From NCBI RefSeq assembly GCF_943192995.1, contig NZ_CALPCP010000002.1, positions 62,001 through 126,000 of the forward strand: 64,000 nt of DNA, given 5' to 3'. The first letter of the stretch is position 1. The number at the start of each line of letters is the position of its first letter. The position numbers and the translations under genes were made by a program. This document shows, piece after piece, positions 9,288 through 17,005 of the stretch. This DNA is from Flintibacter muris. Its GTDB lineage: Bacteria; Bacillota; Clostridia; Oscillospirales; Oscillospiraceae. A model generated the notes under the pieces. That model saw nothing but the letters and a program-made list of their open reading frames with translations. It did no database searches and was not told the DNA's origin.

Positions 9288-9358
9288 TGTCATGTTTTTT
9301 GAAACAGGGCTGTCATGCCATTAGCCCGGTTTTTTCAAATTTGCTCATAACCACAGCA
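9288..9358 (+). repeat. Leader direct repeat, copy B
   Basis: The second copy of the repeat at 7512-7589, identical through the first 31 bases and at most later positions. It lies between the relaxase stop and the primase-helicase start. Confidence 0.85.
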
Positions 9359-9361
9359 GGA

Positions 9362-9385
9362 GGGCGCGGCAGACGCCCGATTTTT
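9362..9385 (+). terminator. Short hairpin ahead of the primase-helicase
   Basis: GGGCG (9362-9366) pairs with CGCCC (9374-9378), followed by GA and five T. It could attenuate transcription into the primase-helicase gene, which starts only about 20 bases later. Confidence 0.5.
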
Positions 9386-9406
9386 ACAGATTGGAGGTAT
9401 GTGAGA

Positions 9407-10726
9407 TTGAATGAAAATGAAGAGTTGCAGTCCGGGTTTCCCGAATGGCTGACAGAGGACTACAAGCTCATGGAGCCGGAGTTCTGCCGGACGTTCCTTC
9501 GGGGACATCCCATGCGCTGCATCCGGGGGCGGTTCTACACGGTGGATGGGCTGGTGGCGGACGAGAGCGTCTTGAAAAAGGAACTCTACGAGCAAATCAG
9601 TCCGTGGCTGGAAACCAAAATCGCCAGGAAGGTGGACGAGCTTCTGAACGCCCTGCGGATGGCGGCGTACTCCAAGCCGATAGAGCTGGAGTGCGACCGT
9701 ATCCACGTTGCCAACGGCACATTGTTTGTAGATGGCCGCTTCTCGCCGGAAAAAGACTACTGCAACAACCGCCTGACCGTCAGCTATCGCCCTGATACGC
9801 CGCCGCCGGAGAAGTGGCTGCGCTTTCTGTCGGAACTGCTGTACCCGGAGGACATCCCCACCTTGCAGGAGTACCTGGGCTACTGCCTGCTCCCCACCAC
9901 CAAAGGCCAGAAGATGCTCATGCTCATCGGCAAGGGCGGCGAGGGCAAGAGCCGGATCGGGCTGGTGATGCGCTCCATCTTCGGGGACAGCATGAACACC
10001 ACCAGCATCCAGAAGGTGGAGAACAACCGGTTCAGCCGCGCCGACCTGGAAAGCAAGCTGCTGATGGTGGACGATGATATGGACATGAGCGCCCTGCCCA
10101 AGACCAACTATATCAAATCCATCGTGACCTCGGAGTGCAAGATGGACATGGAGCGCAAGGGCGTTCAGAGCTACCAGAGCCAGCTTTATGTGCGGTTCCT
10201 CTGTTTCGGAAATGGGGCCTTGACCGCTCTCCATGACAGGTCTGACGGTTTCTTTCGCCGCCAGATCGTTTTGACCACAAGGGACAGACCGGCAGAGCGG
10301 ACAGATGACCCGTTTCTCTCTGAAAAGCTGATCAACGAGCGCGAGGGGATATTCCTCTGGTGTCTGGAGGGGCTTCACCGCCTGCTGGTCAACAATTACC
10401 GCTTTACCATCAGTGACCGGGCCAAAGAGAACATCTCTGTTGTAGTCCGGGAGGCCAACAACATCGTGGACTTCTTGGCCTCTGCCGGTTATATCCAGTT
10501 CAAGGCAGACAGCGAGGCCGCTACCCGTGACCTCTACGCCGCCTATAAGGTCTGGTGCGAGGATAACGCAGAAAGCCCGCTTTCCCCCAAGAGCTTTTCC
10601 GGCTTTATCGCCCAGAATGCCGATGCCTACCGGCTGGAGGCCACCAACAATGTGTATATCGGCAGCGGCGAGCGGTGCCGGGGCTATCTGGGAATTGAGG
10701 TCTTGATAAGGCCACCTGCATTATAA
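9407..10726 (+). CDS. P4/D5-type primase-helicase for element replication
   Basis: A 439-residue protein with a central superfamily 3 helicase core: Walker A GKGGEGKS near residue 190, Walker B-like LLMVDDDMD near residue 225, and a conserved Asn-rich sensor motif near FLCFGNGAL. The C-terminus carries a winged-helix-like segment (about residues 360-439). Family members unwind DNA during replication of phages and integrative elements, here probably the excised circle. A TTG start at 9407 is chosen because GGAGG lies nine bases upstream; a GTG at 9401 is too close to it. It follows the relaxase in the same direction. Confidence 0.8.
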   Translation: MNENEELQSGFPEWLTEDYKLMEPEFCRTFLRGHPMRCIRGRFYTVDGLVADESVLKKELYEQISPWLETKIARKVDELLNALRMAAYSKPIELECDRIHVANGTLFVDGRFSPEKDYCNNRLTVSYRPDTPPPEKWLRFLSELLYPEDIPTLQEYLGYCLLPTTKGQKMLMLIGKGGEGKSRIGLVMRSIFGDSMNTTSIQKVENNRFSRADLESKLLMVDDDMDMSALPKTNYIKSIVTSECKMDMERKGVQSYQSQLYVRFLCFGNGALTALHDRSDGFFRRQIVLTTRDRPAERTDDPFLSEKLINEREGIFLWCLEGLHRLLVNNYRFTISDRAKENISVVVREANNIVDFLASAGYIQFKADSEAATRDLYAAYKVWCEDNAESPLSPKSFSGFIAQNADAYRLEATNNVYIGSGERCRGYLGIEVLIRPPAL

Positions 10727-11152
10727 AAAAGAAATGAAATTATCTGTACGTGCGTACAGGCGTACACGGTAGACCATCCCTGTACCGATGTACGTATGTA
10801 CGGATAGTTTTGAGTTCACCTTTATCTTTTTATAGGCGGTCATGCTGATTTGACCTTAAAAAGCCGGGTGAAATTCAATCCTTGTGATTTTCGTGAAAAA
10901 TGTCATTCACAAACAAACGAATTATACCAGCGGGTGATTTACCAAACCGTGTAGCCACTTTGCGGACAAGCGGTCTTTCCCACGGTTTCGGCGGGTGTCC
11001 CATGGAACTGTGAAGTGGACAGGTGGCCTTTGTGACCTGGGCTTCATGATAGCAAATCCGAGCGGAAATTACAACCGTGAAAAACTTCATCATTCCGAAA
11101 AAGCGCTTTACGGAACACAAAATCAAGTTCATTGGAAAGTGAGGGAAAAGTT
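10727..11152. other. 426-base gene-poor stretch with GTAC palindromes
   Basis: There is no convincing gene. At 10745-10804 the motif TGTACG or its variants occurs five times, including the perfect palindrome TGTACGtgCGTACA at 10745-10758. On the minus strand, about 10878-11010 encodes a short stretch (RKVATRFGKSPAG) that vaguely recalls the aldo-keto reductase motif around GKSPAQ. It could equally be chance, so I do not call a gene. Confidence 0.5.
10745..10804. repeat. Cluster of GTAC-centred palindromes
   Basis: Five GTAC cores with flanking C, G and T residues are packed within 60 bases directly downstream of the primase-helicase gene. Such iterated sites are typical of replication-protein or repressor binding, but I cannot name the binder. 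Confidence 0.6.
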
Positions 11153-11374
11153 TTGAAATCCGATTTGAGGAACGAGATCAAGGCGTACATTGTGCGCCAG
11201 GGGATGACCATGCAGGAGGTCGTAGACGTACTCTCCGATGTGTACGGCTGGTCGGACAGCGTGTCGAATCTCTCCAACAAACTCCAGCGGGAGTCTCTCC
11301 GCTACAAGGAGGCTGTCCAGCTTGCCGACGCGCTGGGCTACGACATTCAGTGGGTCCGGCGGAAGGATGCCTGA
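11153..11374 (+). CDS. Small HTH-like protein of the mobile element (DUF6471-like)
   Basis: A 73-residue protein from a TTG at 11153, with GAGGG seven bases upstream. It begins KSDLRNEIKAYIVRQGMTMQ and has a degenerate helix-turn-helix with a loop NLSNKLQRESLRYKEA and the ending ADALGYDIQWVRRK. This matches small regulators found next to serine recombinases in Clostridia elements and resembles DUF6471. It overlaps the next gene's leader and is probably co-transcribed with the recombinase. A DNA-binding role, for instance in excision, is inference. Confidence 0.6.
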   Translation: MKSDLRNEIKAYIVRQGMTMQEVVDVLSDVYGWSDSVSNLSNKLQRESLRYKEAVQLADALGYDIQWVRRKDA

Positions 11375-11412
11375 CCCGGAACCAACAGACTATGAATTAT
11401 GGAGGTACTTTA

Positions 11413-11661
11413 TTGAACGATTTTGAAAGCTATGTGTACGAACCCATTGACCTGTGCGCCTGCTATGAGCCGATGTTCGACGCGCCCGCCGATTTTGTTG
11501 AGGAGTGGTACAGGGAGCATGGACTGAGAAGCCCCTTCTCCTGCAAGGTAACACGCAAAATCGGTAACACCTGGTATATCATCGAAACAGAGTGCGCCGG
11601 GGACGAGCCGCTCCCCGGCATGATGCGCCGCCTGATTTTTTCGGATAAGGGGGCGGTTTGA
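11413..11661 (+). CDS. Small acidic hypothetical protein next to the recombinase
   Basis: An 82-residue acidic protein from a TTG at 11413, with GGAGG seven bases upstream. It has a beta-rich centre (CKVTRKIGNTWYIIETEC) and ends immediately before the serine recombinase. Its position between the small HTH gene and the recombinase suggests an accessory role in the same transcript. I recognise no family. Confidence 0.6.
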   Translation: MNDFESYVYEPIDLCACYEPMFDAPADFVEEWYREHGLRSPFSCKVTRKIGNTWYIIETECAGDEPLPGMMRRLIFSDKGAV

Positions 11662-11747
11662 TGTCGACAAAGCAGTTGGATCATGTTACAATGGAGCCAT
11701 GCACTACGGTACTGTCAGCTGACCCACAGAAGAAAGGAGAAGACAAC

Positions 11748-13388
11748 GTGGATCAGCAGAAAATCACGATTTTGTACTGCCGTTTGAGCAATGAGGATTT
11801 GGTGGATGGGGAGTCAAACTCGATTGCAAATCAGAGAAGCATCCTCAGCAGCTATGCCGCTTCCCACGGTTTCACGAATACCAAGGTGCTGGTGGACGAT
11901 GGTTACACCGGAACGAACTTCAACCGCCCTGGGGTCCGGGAGGGGCTTGCTCTGGTGGAGCAGGGCTTGGTTGGCACTTGGATTGTTAAAGACATGAGTA
12001 GATTTGGCAGAGACTATTTGCAGGTCGGTCGGTTTACGGAAATCGTCTTTCCGAGCTACGATGTGCGGTTCATCGCCGTCAACGATGCGGTGGACAGTGC
12101 CAAGGGAGACAACGATTTTACCGTAATTCGCAATGTTTTTAACGATTTTTATGCCAAAGATACCAGTAAAAAGGTCCGCGCCGTTATGAACGCCAAGGGG
12201 ACCAGTGGCAAGCACTTAGGCGGTCCGCCCTACGGCTACCGCGCCGACCCGCAGGACAAAAATCACTGGATATTGGACGAGGATGCTGCCCCAATAGTCA
12301 AACGTATTTTTGACCTGACCATTGCTGGAGTAGGCCCGTCCCGGATTGCCCGTATCTTGGAGGCAGACAAGGTGTTGACGGTCAAGGCCCTCTATGCCCA
12401 GCAGAAGGGAAAGCCCCTGCCGGAGCGCCCCTGCCACTGGATTGAGCAGTCCGTGGTCAACATCCTGGAACGGATGGAGTACACCGGCTGCACCTGTAAT
12501 TTCAAAACTTACTCTAAGTCCTACAAGCTCAAGAAGCGCATTCCCAACGCCCTGGAGGATATGTTCATCCTGCCGGATACCCAGGAGGCCATTGTGCCGA
12601 AAGAACAGTGGGACAGAGTGCAGGAGCTTCGCAAGCACAAGCGCCGCATGACCAAGGCGGAGCGGCAGGGACTGTTCTCCGGTTTGGTGGTCTGCGCCGA
12701 CTGCGGGAGCAAGCTCCACTTCGCCACCTGTAAGAACTTTGAGGGTAGACAGGATCATTACGTCTGCGCCAAGTACAAAAGCGGGCGGGGAACCTGTTCG
12801 GCGCACTATATCCGGGAGGACGTTCTGCGGGACGTGGTTCTGGAGCGTATCCGGGCCGTGACAGATTATATCCGGGCCGATGTGGAGGGCTTTCAAGAGG
12901 AATGGCTGATGTGCCGGAGGGAGGAACAAGAGAAGTCCATCCGGGAGGACAAGCGGCGGCTGGAGAAAGCAAAGAAGCGGCTGGCGGACATCGACAAGCT
13001 CATCACCCGTATTTACGAGGACATGGTACTCGGCTCCCTGAGCCAGGAGCGATACCTGAAGATGCTGGAGGGCTATGAGGCGGAGCAGGCTGCGCTCAAC
13101 AACGAGGTCATCGGTCTTGAGGACTGGGTTGCGACCCGTGAGGAAATGGAGGACCATGTTGACCAGTTCCTTGCCCTACTGGAAAAGTATGTGGACATCC
13201 CGGAGCTGACGCCGACCATCGTGAACGAGTTCATCAAGCAGGTCATCGTCTATGCCCCGGATAAGTCCAGCGGCAAACGGACGCAGAAGGTCAAAATCGT
13301 TTTCAACTTCCTGGAGGAAGTAGAAGTACCGGAAATCAGCGAACCTGTTATTACGAAAACCACCTATGGACGCAGAAAGACGGCGTGA
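11748..13388 (+). CDS. Large serine recombinase (Tn4451/TnpX type)
   Basis: A 546-residue site-specific recombinase that would excise and integrate the element. The N-terminal resolvase domain (about 1-150) has the nucleophile Ser in YCRLSNED and the conserved Arg residues in KDMSRFGRDYL. A recombinase domain follows (about 155-270), then a zinc ribbon (CADCGSK with two more Cys near residue 375), a long coiled coil (about 390-470) and a DUF4368-like C-terminus. The GTG at 11748 has AAGGAG about eight bases upstream. A promoter-like TTGGAT with TACAAT lies at about 11675-11700. Family members act without a separate integrase. It is the last gene of the element, as usual. Confidence 0.9.
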   Translation: MDQQKITILYCRLSNEDLVDGESNSIANQRSILSSYAASHGFTNTKVLVDDGYTGTNFNRPGVREGLALVEQGLVGTWIVKDMSRFGRDYLQVGRFTEIVFPSYDVRFIAVNDAVDSAKGDNDFTVIRNVFNDFYAKDTSKKVRAVMNAKGTSGKHLGGPPYGYRADPQDKNHWILDEDAAPIVKRIFDLTIAGVGPSRIARILEADKVLTVKALYAQQKGKPLPERPCHWIEQSVVNILERMEYTGCTCNFKTYSKSYKLKKRIPNALEDMFILPDTQEAIVPKEQWDRVQELRKHKRRMTKAERQGLFSGLVVCADCGSKLHFATCKNFEGRQDHYVCAKYKSGRGTCSAHYIREDVLRDVVLERIRAVTDYIRADVEGFQEEWLMCRREEQEKSIREDKRRLEKAKKRLADIDKLITRIYEDMVLGSLSQERYLKMLEGYEAEQAALNNEVIGLEDWVATREEMEDHVDQFLALLEKYVDIPELTPTIVNEFIKQVIVYAPDKSSGKRTQKVKIVFNFLEEVEVPEISEPVITKTTYGRRKTA

Positions 13389-13403
13389 CACTCGGTCACG
13401 CCG
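13381..13403 (+). terminator. Hairpin at the recombinase stop
   Basis: CGGCGTGAC and its exact complement flank a 5-base loop, and the stem contains the stop codon of the recombinase gene. It lacks a T-run, so it could be a terminator, an end-structure of the element, or both. The 146 bases that follow (13404-13549) hold no gene but include a purine-rich, GTGGTGG-repeated stretch. Confidence 0.6.
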
Positions 13404-13549
13404 CCCTCTGCAGCAAATAGTTACTTGTCACTATTAACCCTTGTGTTTCAAGGATTTTCGGCGGGTTTCACTTTTTACTTTGAGAAGTCCAACACATCAA
13501 AATAACTCAATAATTGTCATTGTGGTGGTGGAAAATGTGGTGGAACTTT

Positions 13550-14320
13550 TTAGCGCTTAACCACGTAGGTGTAGTAAGCCGCCAGTTTGTTTGAAACAGC
13601 GTCCTGATCCTCGAGCCACGCCTTTGCGAGACAGGCGTAGAGCTCCAGCGTAGAGGCGTTGTTTTTCTTCAGCGCCTGGTCGTAGTCGGAATAAAGAGAG
13701 TTAAGGACCACCCAGAACTCCACAGGGTCGCAGTCCGCGTTGTACTGCTTCATGACCTCCTTGGCCTTCTCCATGGAGAAGTGAGGGCCACGGGTGCCGT
13801 CGGCGTTTTGCATTCTGGAAACCCAATCCTCCGCCATCTGGCGGTTGAAGACAGGCATCACTTTGGGCCGTTGGCCAACGCTGTAACCATCTCCCTGGTG
13901 TCTGGACATTTCCTCTCTGCCCTCATACCCGGCGGACATGGGGTACTCGTGACCAAGCTCCTGGGGGAGGCGTTCCATTTCGCCGTCGACGGAAAACCCG
14001 ATCCTGTTCATGGGGCGGTATCTTTCCTTGGGCTGCCAGTCCTTCCGCTGGTAGACGGGCGGGACATAGGGCGTCATGGGGTAGCCGTGGTGGGAGTAGG
14101 GCTCCATGTACTCAGAGCGGGGGTATCCGTAGCCGCTCTGATTCATGGGGGCGTACCGGCCATTGTCATAATGCTCCCGTCCGTCACGGTCCCGGAAACG
14201 GCTCTCAGGGCCGCTGTAGCCGTCCCGCATGTCGGGTCGGTCGTAGTCTCGGCGGTCCCCGTCTCGGCCATCCTGGCGGCTCCTGGAGGTCATGAGCCGC
14301 ATTTTAGTGTACTTGTTCAT
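13550..14320 (-). CDS. Hypothetical prophage protein with charged, Tyr/Gly/Arg-rich N-terminus
   Basis: A 256-residue protein. Residues 1-125 are low-complexity, rich in Arg, Asp, Tyr, Gly and Pro, and probably disordered. Residues about 150-256 form a compact helical domain (MAEDWVSRMQNADGTRGPHF, then PVEFWVVLNSLYSDY). This C-terminal domain resembles one of the DUF7841-like proteins found among Clostridia phage structural genes. It is the last of three minus-strand genes that follow the lysin end of the prophage; its stop is near the mobile element. Function unknown. Confidence 0.65.
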   Translation of the reverse strand: MNKYTKMRLMTSRSRQDGRDGDRRDYDRPDMRDGYSGPESRFRDRDGREHYDNGRYAPMNQSGYGYPRSEYMEPYSHHGYPMTPYVPPVYQRKDWQPKERYRPMNRIGFSVDGEMERLPQELGHEYPMSAGYEGREEMSRHQGDGYSVGQRPKVMPVFNRQMAEDWVSRMQNADGTRGPHFSMEKAKEVMKQYNADCDPVEFWVVLNSLYSDYDQALKKNNASTLELYACLAKAWLEDQDAVSNKLAAYYTYVVKR

Positions 14321-14332
14321 GCTGCGCCCTCC

Positions 14333-14737
14333 TTAGGTTGTGGGAGCCGCAGGGGCGGCGGGGGCCGTACCGTCAATGCTCCTCAGATTGTTGGTGGGAC
14401 AGGGGCAGGTGTTGCCCAGCAGCTTAAAGGTGCCGCCGGTGGCGCTGGTGGAGACCACGGTAGAGTACCGGGTTCTGGTCCGGATTCCGCAGGCGGTAAC
14501 CTGAGCACAGCAGCGGTTGGTCAGCGGGTACTGCTCGGTGCCGGTCCCGATGGTAATTACCACAGGTGCGTTGATGGTAGTGGTGGCGGGAATGGCCTGG
14601 GCAACCACAATGCAGTACTTGCAGCCGTTGCCGTAGGACCCGGCGGGCAGATTGATAACCAGGTTTCCACCGGCAAAAGTGACGGACTGAGACAACACCA
14701 GCTTATCGCAAAGCTTACAGACAGGCTTACAAGCCAT
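14333..14737 (-). CDS. Cys-rich hypothetical prophage protein
   Basis: A 134-residue protein beginning MACKPVCKLCDKLVLSQSV, with further CxxC-like pairs (CKYC, RCC, CPC) and a beta-rich Thr/Val/Ile body, ending in a Pro/Ala tail. It may be a small surface or appendage protein of the phage. It lies 12 bases upstream of the preceding entry on the same strand. No family is recognised with certainty. Confidence 0.6.
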   Translation of the reverse strand: MACKPVCKLCDKLVLSQSVTFAGGNLVINLPAGSYGNGCKYCIVVAQAIPATTTINAPVVITIGTGTEQYPLTNRCCAQVTACGIRTRTRYSTVVSTSATGGTFKLLGNTCPCPTNNLRSIDGTAPAAPAAPTT

Positions 14738-14761
14738 AATTTTTCACTCCTTTAAAATCAA

Positions 14762-14787
14762 GGGGCGGCAGGATACCCCGCCGCCCC
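14762..14787 (-). terminator. GC hairpin between prophage genes
   Basis: GGGGCGGC and its complement GCCGCCCC flank a 10-base loop. On the minus strand the hairpin is followed by TTGATTTT. It probably separates the transcript of the Gly-rich gene at 14900 from that of the Cys-rich gene. The stretch 14788-14899 shows a second small hairpin (CCCGAA / TTCGGG) and no gene. Confidence 0.6.
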
Positions 14788-14899
14788 GAAATAGTCACCC
14801 GAATTTCGGGGAAAGCGTTAAACACATAAATCACTGTTTTATGCAGGTATAGCAGCCGCAAATTCAGAAATTCTTGGTTTATACGCGCACGGATGTTAA

Positions 14900-15706
14900 T
14901 TAGCAGCAGCTGCCGCAGCCCTGGCCGCAGCCGTTATTGCCCCAGCCGTTGAAATTCACCTGGCCACAGCCATTGGTGGGGAAGTTCACGGGGGTGGGGG
15001 GCTGGACAATGTAAGCAGCGGAAGGGCATTCGTGCCCGGAGCGCCGAAGGATCTCTGCTGTATTCGCGTCAAGCATAGCGCTGAACGTGGCATTTTGCCG
15101 GTATGCCTGAATCTCAGCGGCCTGCTCCGCAATCTTCTGGTCTTTGCGGGCAGACTCCATGGCGTCCAGCTTGGCAATCACCCGGTCGGTGTCGTTGTGG
15201 GCGTTCTGGATGATGTTGGCGGCGTTGGTGGCCGCAGCGTAGGCGGCGTCGCAGGAGGTACGCTCGATCAGGCGCTGGGTCTCGCAGCAGCACTGCTGAT
15301 TCTGGAAGCTCTGATTGTACAGCTGCTGCATCAGCGCGGCCTGCTGCTGGCACCGGGACAGCTCCGCCTGAGCGGCGGTCTGCATGACAGTGCTGCCTAC
15401 CCCGTTGATGCTGTTCTGCATAGCATAAAAGCCGTCGCAGACGCCGTTATTCAGGCCGTCCAGCTTTCCGATAATGGTCTGGGTGTCCAGGCTCCGCTGG
15501 AGGATGGATTCCACGGGGTAAGCGCCACCGCCGCCATAACCGCCGCCGAAGCCGCCCCAGCCGCCGCCGCCCCAGCCGCCAAAGATCATGGCGAAGGCGA
15601 TCAGGCCCATCCAGCCGTCACCCCAGCCGCCAAGCCCGCCGTTGTTACAGCGTCCGTTGTCCTGCCCCATTGCGTAGGCCATCAGGGCGTCATTGTTTTC
15701 TGCCAT
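14900..15706 (-). CDS. Gly-rich, Cys-tailed hypothetical prophage protein
   Basis: A 268-residue protein. The N-terminus is followed by a Gly/Trp-rich hydrophobic region (about 20-60), then a helical coiled-coil-like centre rich in Gln, Ala and Asn (about 70-210), and a C-terminal Cys/Gly tail (CGQGCGSCC). Similar proteins are frequent in prophages of gut Clostridia, though their role is not established. A GGAGAA ribosome site precedes the ATG. Confidence 0.65.
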   Translation of the reverse strand: MAENNDALMAYAMGQDNGRCNNGGLGGWGDGWMGLIAFAMIFGGWGGGGWGGFGGGYGGGGAYPVESILQRSLDTQTIIGKLDGLNNGVCDGFYAMQNSINGVGSTVMQTAAQAELSRCQQQAALMQQLYNQSFQNQQCCCETQRLIERTSCDAAYAAATNAANIIQNAHNDTDRVIAKLDAMESARKDQKIAEQAAEIQAYRQNATFSAMLDANTAEILRRSGHECPSAAYIVQPPTPVNFPTNGCGQVNFNGWGNNGCGQGCGSCC

Positions 15707-15811
15707 AAAAAATTCTCCTTTTCGATATACTCACTCCGGGCGCTGATTCGCTCCCGGTCGTGGACTGACCAAGAGCGGTTTTTATCAGGACCCGCTGAAA
15801 CCGAAAAAGAG

Positions 15812-15840
15812 TTGACGCACGATTATATTCGTAGTATCAT
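15812..15840 (+). promoter_or_regulatory. Repressor promoter with embedded operator O1
   Basis: TTGACG and TATCAT are separated by 17 bases. The spacer is nearly filled by an inverted repeat (CACGATTATATTCGTA at 15818-15833) that differs at only three positions from operator O2 at 16112-16127. This makes autoregulation by the HTH protein encoded just downstream likely. Confidence 0.8.
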
Positions 15841-15858
15841 GTTGCTAGGGGTGATAAT

Positions 15859-16056
15859 GTGAAGTTTGGAGAATACATCCGATCAAAGGGATATACCTCA
15901 AAACGCATTGCAGAAGAAGTCGGAATAAGCGTCCGCACTATAGAGGCGTATGCGAATGGAAGATGTTCCCTCAAAAAGTGCCGTGCTTGGCTGATAGTAG
16001 CACTTGCTGAAATTCTTGAAACAACCCCAAAAGAGCTAATATCGCTGGATGATTGA
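15859..16056 (+). CDS. Small XRE-family repressor of the prophage
   Basis: A 65-residue Cro-like protein. It is essentially one HTH domain: YIRSKGYTSKRIAEEVGIS, then a recognition helix near VRTIEAYANG, ending IL..TTPKELISLDD. A GTG start follows AGGGGTGAT. It is the only plus-strand cassette in a minus-strand phage region, with AT-rich DNA, and is followed by a consensus promoter with the same operator sequence. It therefore probably represses itself and the next two genes. It may be a phage maintenance or superinfection-type regulator. Confidence 0.82.
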   Translation: MKFGEYIRSKGYTSKRIAEEVGISVRTIEAYANGRCSLKKCRAWLIVALAEILETTPKELISLDD

Positions 16057-16105
16057 CCGTCAGAAATGACGGTCAAAATTTTTTTGGATTTTTTAAACTT
16101 TACTC

Positions 16106-16162
16106 TTGACATACGATTACAATCGTAGTATTATAGTGTCAGAAGGTACGAATTCAATCGTA
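16106..16162 (+). promoter_or_regulatory. Repressed promoter with operators O2 and O3
   Basis: TTGACA (16106-16111) and TATTAT (16129-16134) are exactly 17 bases apart. The spacer is the perfect inverted repeat TACGATTACAATCGTA (16112-16127). A second operator, TACGAATTCAATCGTA (16147-16162), lies over the start of the transcript. A repressor bound here would block both RNA-polymerase binding and escape. Confidence 0.88.
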
Positions 16163-16196
16163 TATCAAACAGGCCACAGGCCGGGAGGGAAAGAAA

Positions 16197-16412
16197 ATGT
16201 TACTTAAAATTCTGAATGATACCGATTATGTGATTCAGGAGTGCAATCAAATCATTGCACATATTGGGACTATCGACTTGGTTGCACCGCTGACCGATAA
16301 TACTGTCCGTACCTATGGAGAGTACAGGGTTACAAACATTTATCCACGTTCTGACAACGTGTACGGCGTTATGTTTGAGATTGAGCTGCCCCACCTGATG
16401 ATGGCTGACTGA
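16197..16412 (+). CDS. Small hypothetical protein under the prophage repressor
   Basis: A 71-residue protein with mixed alpha/beta character (LLKILNDTDYVIQECNQI, then TYGEYRVTNIYPRSDNVYGV), no signal peptide and no membrane segment. A strong GGGAGGGAAAG ribosome site precedes the ATG. It is the first gene of a two-gene unit behind the O2/O3 promoter. I recognise no family. Phage early-lysogenic or anti-defence functions are possible but not shown. Confidence 0.7.
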   Translation: MLLKILNDTDYVIQECNQIIAHIGTIDLVAPLTDNTVRTYGEYRVTNIYPRSDNVYGVMFEIELPHLMMAD

Positions 16413-16463
16413 CTACCAACCGAAATGCCCGCCCCGGAGGTCACGAGGGCAGAAAGGAACGAA

Positions 16464-16649
16464 ATGATTAACAGACACACAAGGACATTGAAACTTGAAC
16501 GTGGAGAAATTGTTGACCTGATGATTATGCTCACTGCGGTAAGTGGCGCAGGAGCTAAATGGCTTGCGCTCCACGACAAGATTAAGGAACAGTTAGACGC
16601 ACAAGACAAGAAAGACGCTGGAAACAAAGACCTTGACTTATTCCTTTAA
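16464..16649 (+). CDS. Small helical hypothetical protein, second gene of the unit
   Basis: A 61-residue, charged, helical protein from the ATG at 16464 (AAAGGA upstream), with the core LKLERGEIVDLMIMLTAVSG and a Lys/Asp-rich tail. It is 51 bases downstream of the previous gene. The DNA is AT-rich, as for the rest of this cassette. The function is unknown. It is followed by a good terminator. Confidence 0.68.
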   Translation: MINRHTRTLKLERGEIVDLMIMLTAVSGAGAKWLALHDKIKEQLDAQDKKDAGNKDLDLFL

Positions 16650-16688
16650 TACCCCATCTGACGATGGCTGACTGACTTCCAGTGCCGA

Positions 16689-16714
16689 ACCGCCCCCTAA
16701 CCGGGGCGGTTTTA
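16689..16714 (+). terminator. Terminator of the repressor-controlled unit
   Basis: ACCGCCCC and GGGGCGGT form an 8-bp stem with a 6-base loop, followed by TTTTATT. It closes the two-gene plus-strand unit. Confidence 0.85.
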
Positions 16715-16717
16715 TTA

Positions 16718-17005
16718 TCAGAAGAACCGCTGAAACTGTTGGGCCATAGCATTAGGGTCAACCCCGGACTGCTGGAGGGCGTTCTGTGCCGTCTGGTCCA
16801 TCTGTTGAGGGGTCTTGCCGCCCAGGAATGGGGCGGCCTGTCGAAATTGCGGATACCGCTGGGACAGCTGCTGGAACGCGGCCGCAGGGTCCATGCCCTG
16901 CTGTCTCATGCGGATAATTTCCTGCACCATAGGATTCTGCATGGGGCTCATGCCCTGCATCATCCCCTGCATCATCATCTGGGGGATGTTTCCCATTCCT
17001 CTCAT
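16718..17005 (-). CDS. Met/Gln-rich small prophage protein
   Basis: A 95-residue protein. The N-terminal third is Met/Gly/Gln-rich (QMMMQGMMQGM) and the rest helical and Gln-rich, with Pro-anchored turns. Its GTG/ATG start overlaps the stop of the gene at 17002, so the two are coupled. It resembles small, assembly-like proteins near phage lysis genes. No named family. Confidence 0.6.
   Translation of the reverse strand: MRGMGNIPQMMMQGMMQGMSPMQNPMVQEIIRMRQQGMDPAAAFQQLSQRYPQFRQAAPFLGGKTPQQMDQTAQNALQQSGVDPNAMAQQFQRFF

Noticed and set aside
10875-11132. A minus-strand frame with a faint aldo-keto reductase-like stretch (RKVATRFGKSPAG)
   Set aside because: Only about 15 residues resemble the family, there is no ribosome site, and the match may be chance. 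It is mentioned only in the gap entry.
13404-13549. Purine-rich GTGGTGG stretch considered as an attachment site
   Set aside because: No matching core was found at the left border of the element around 5083-5149, so neither element end can be placed.
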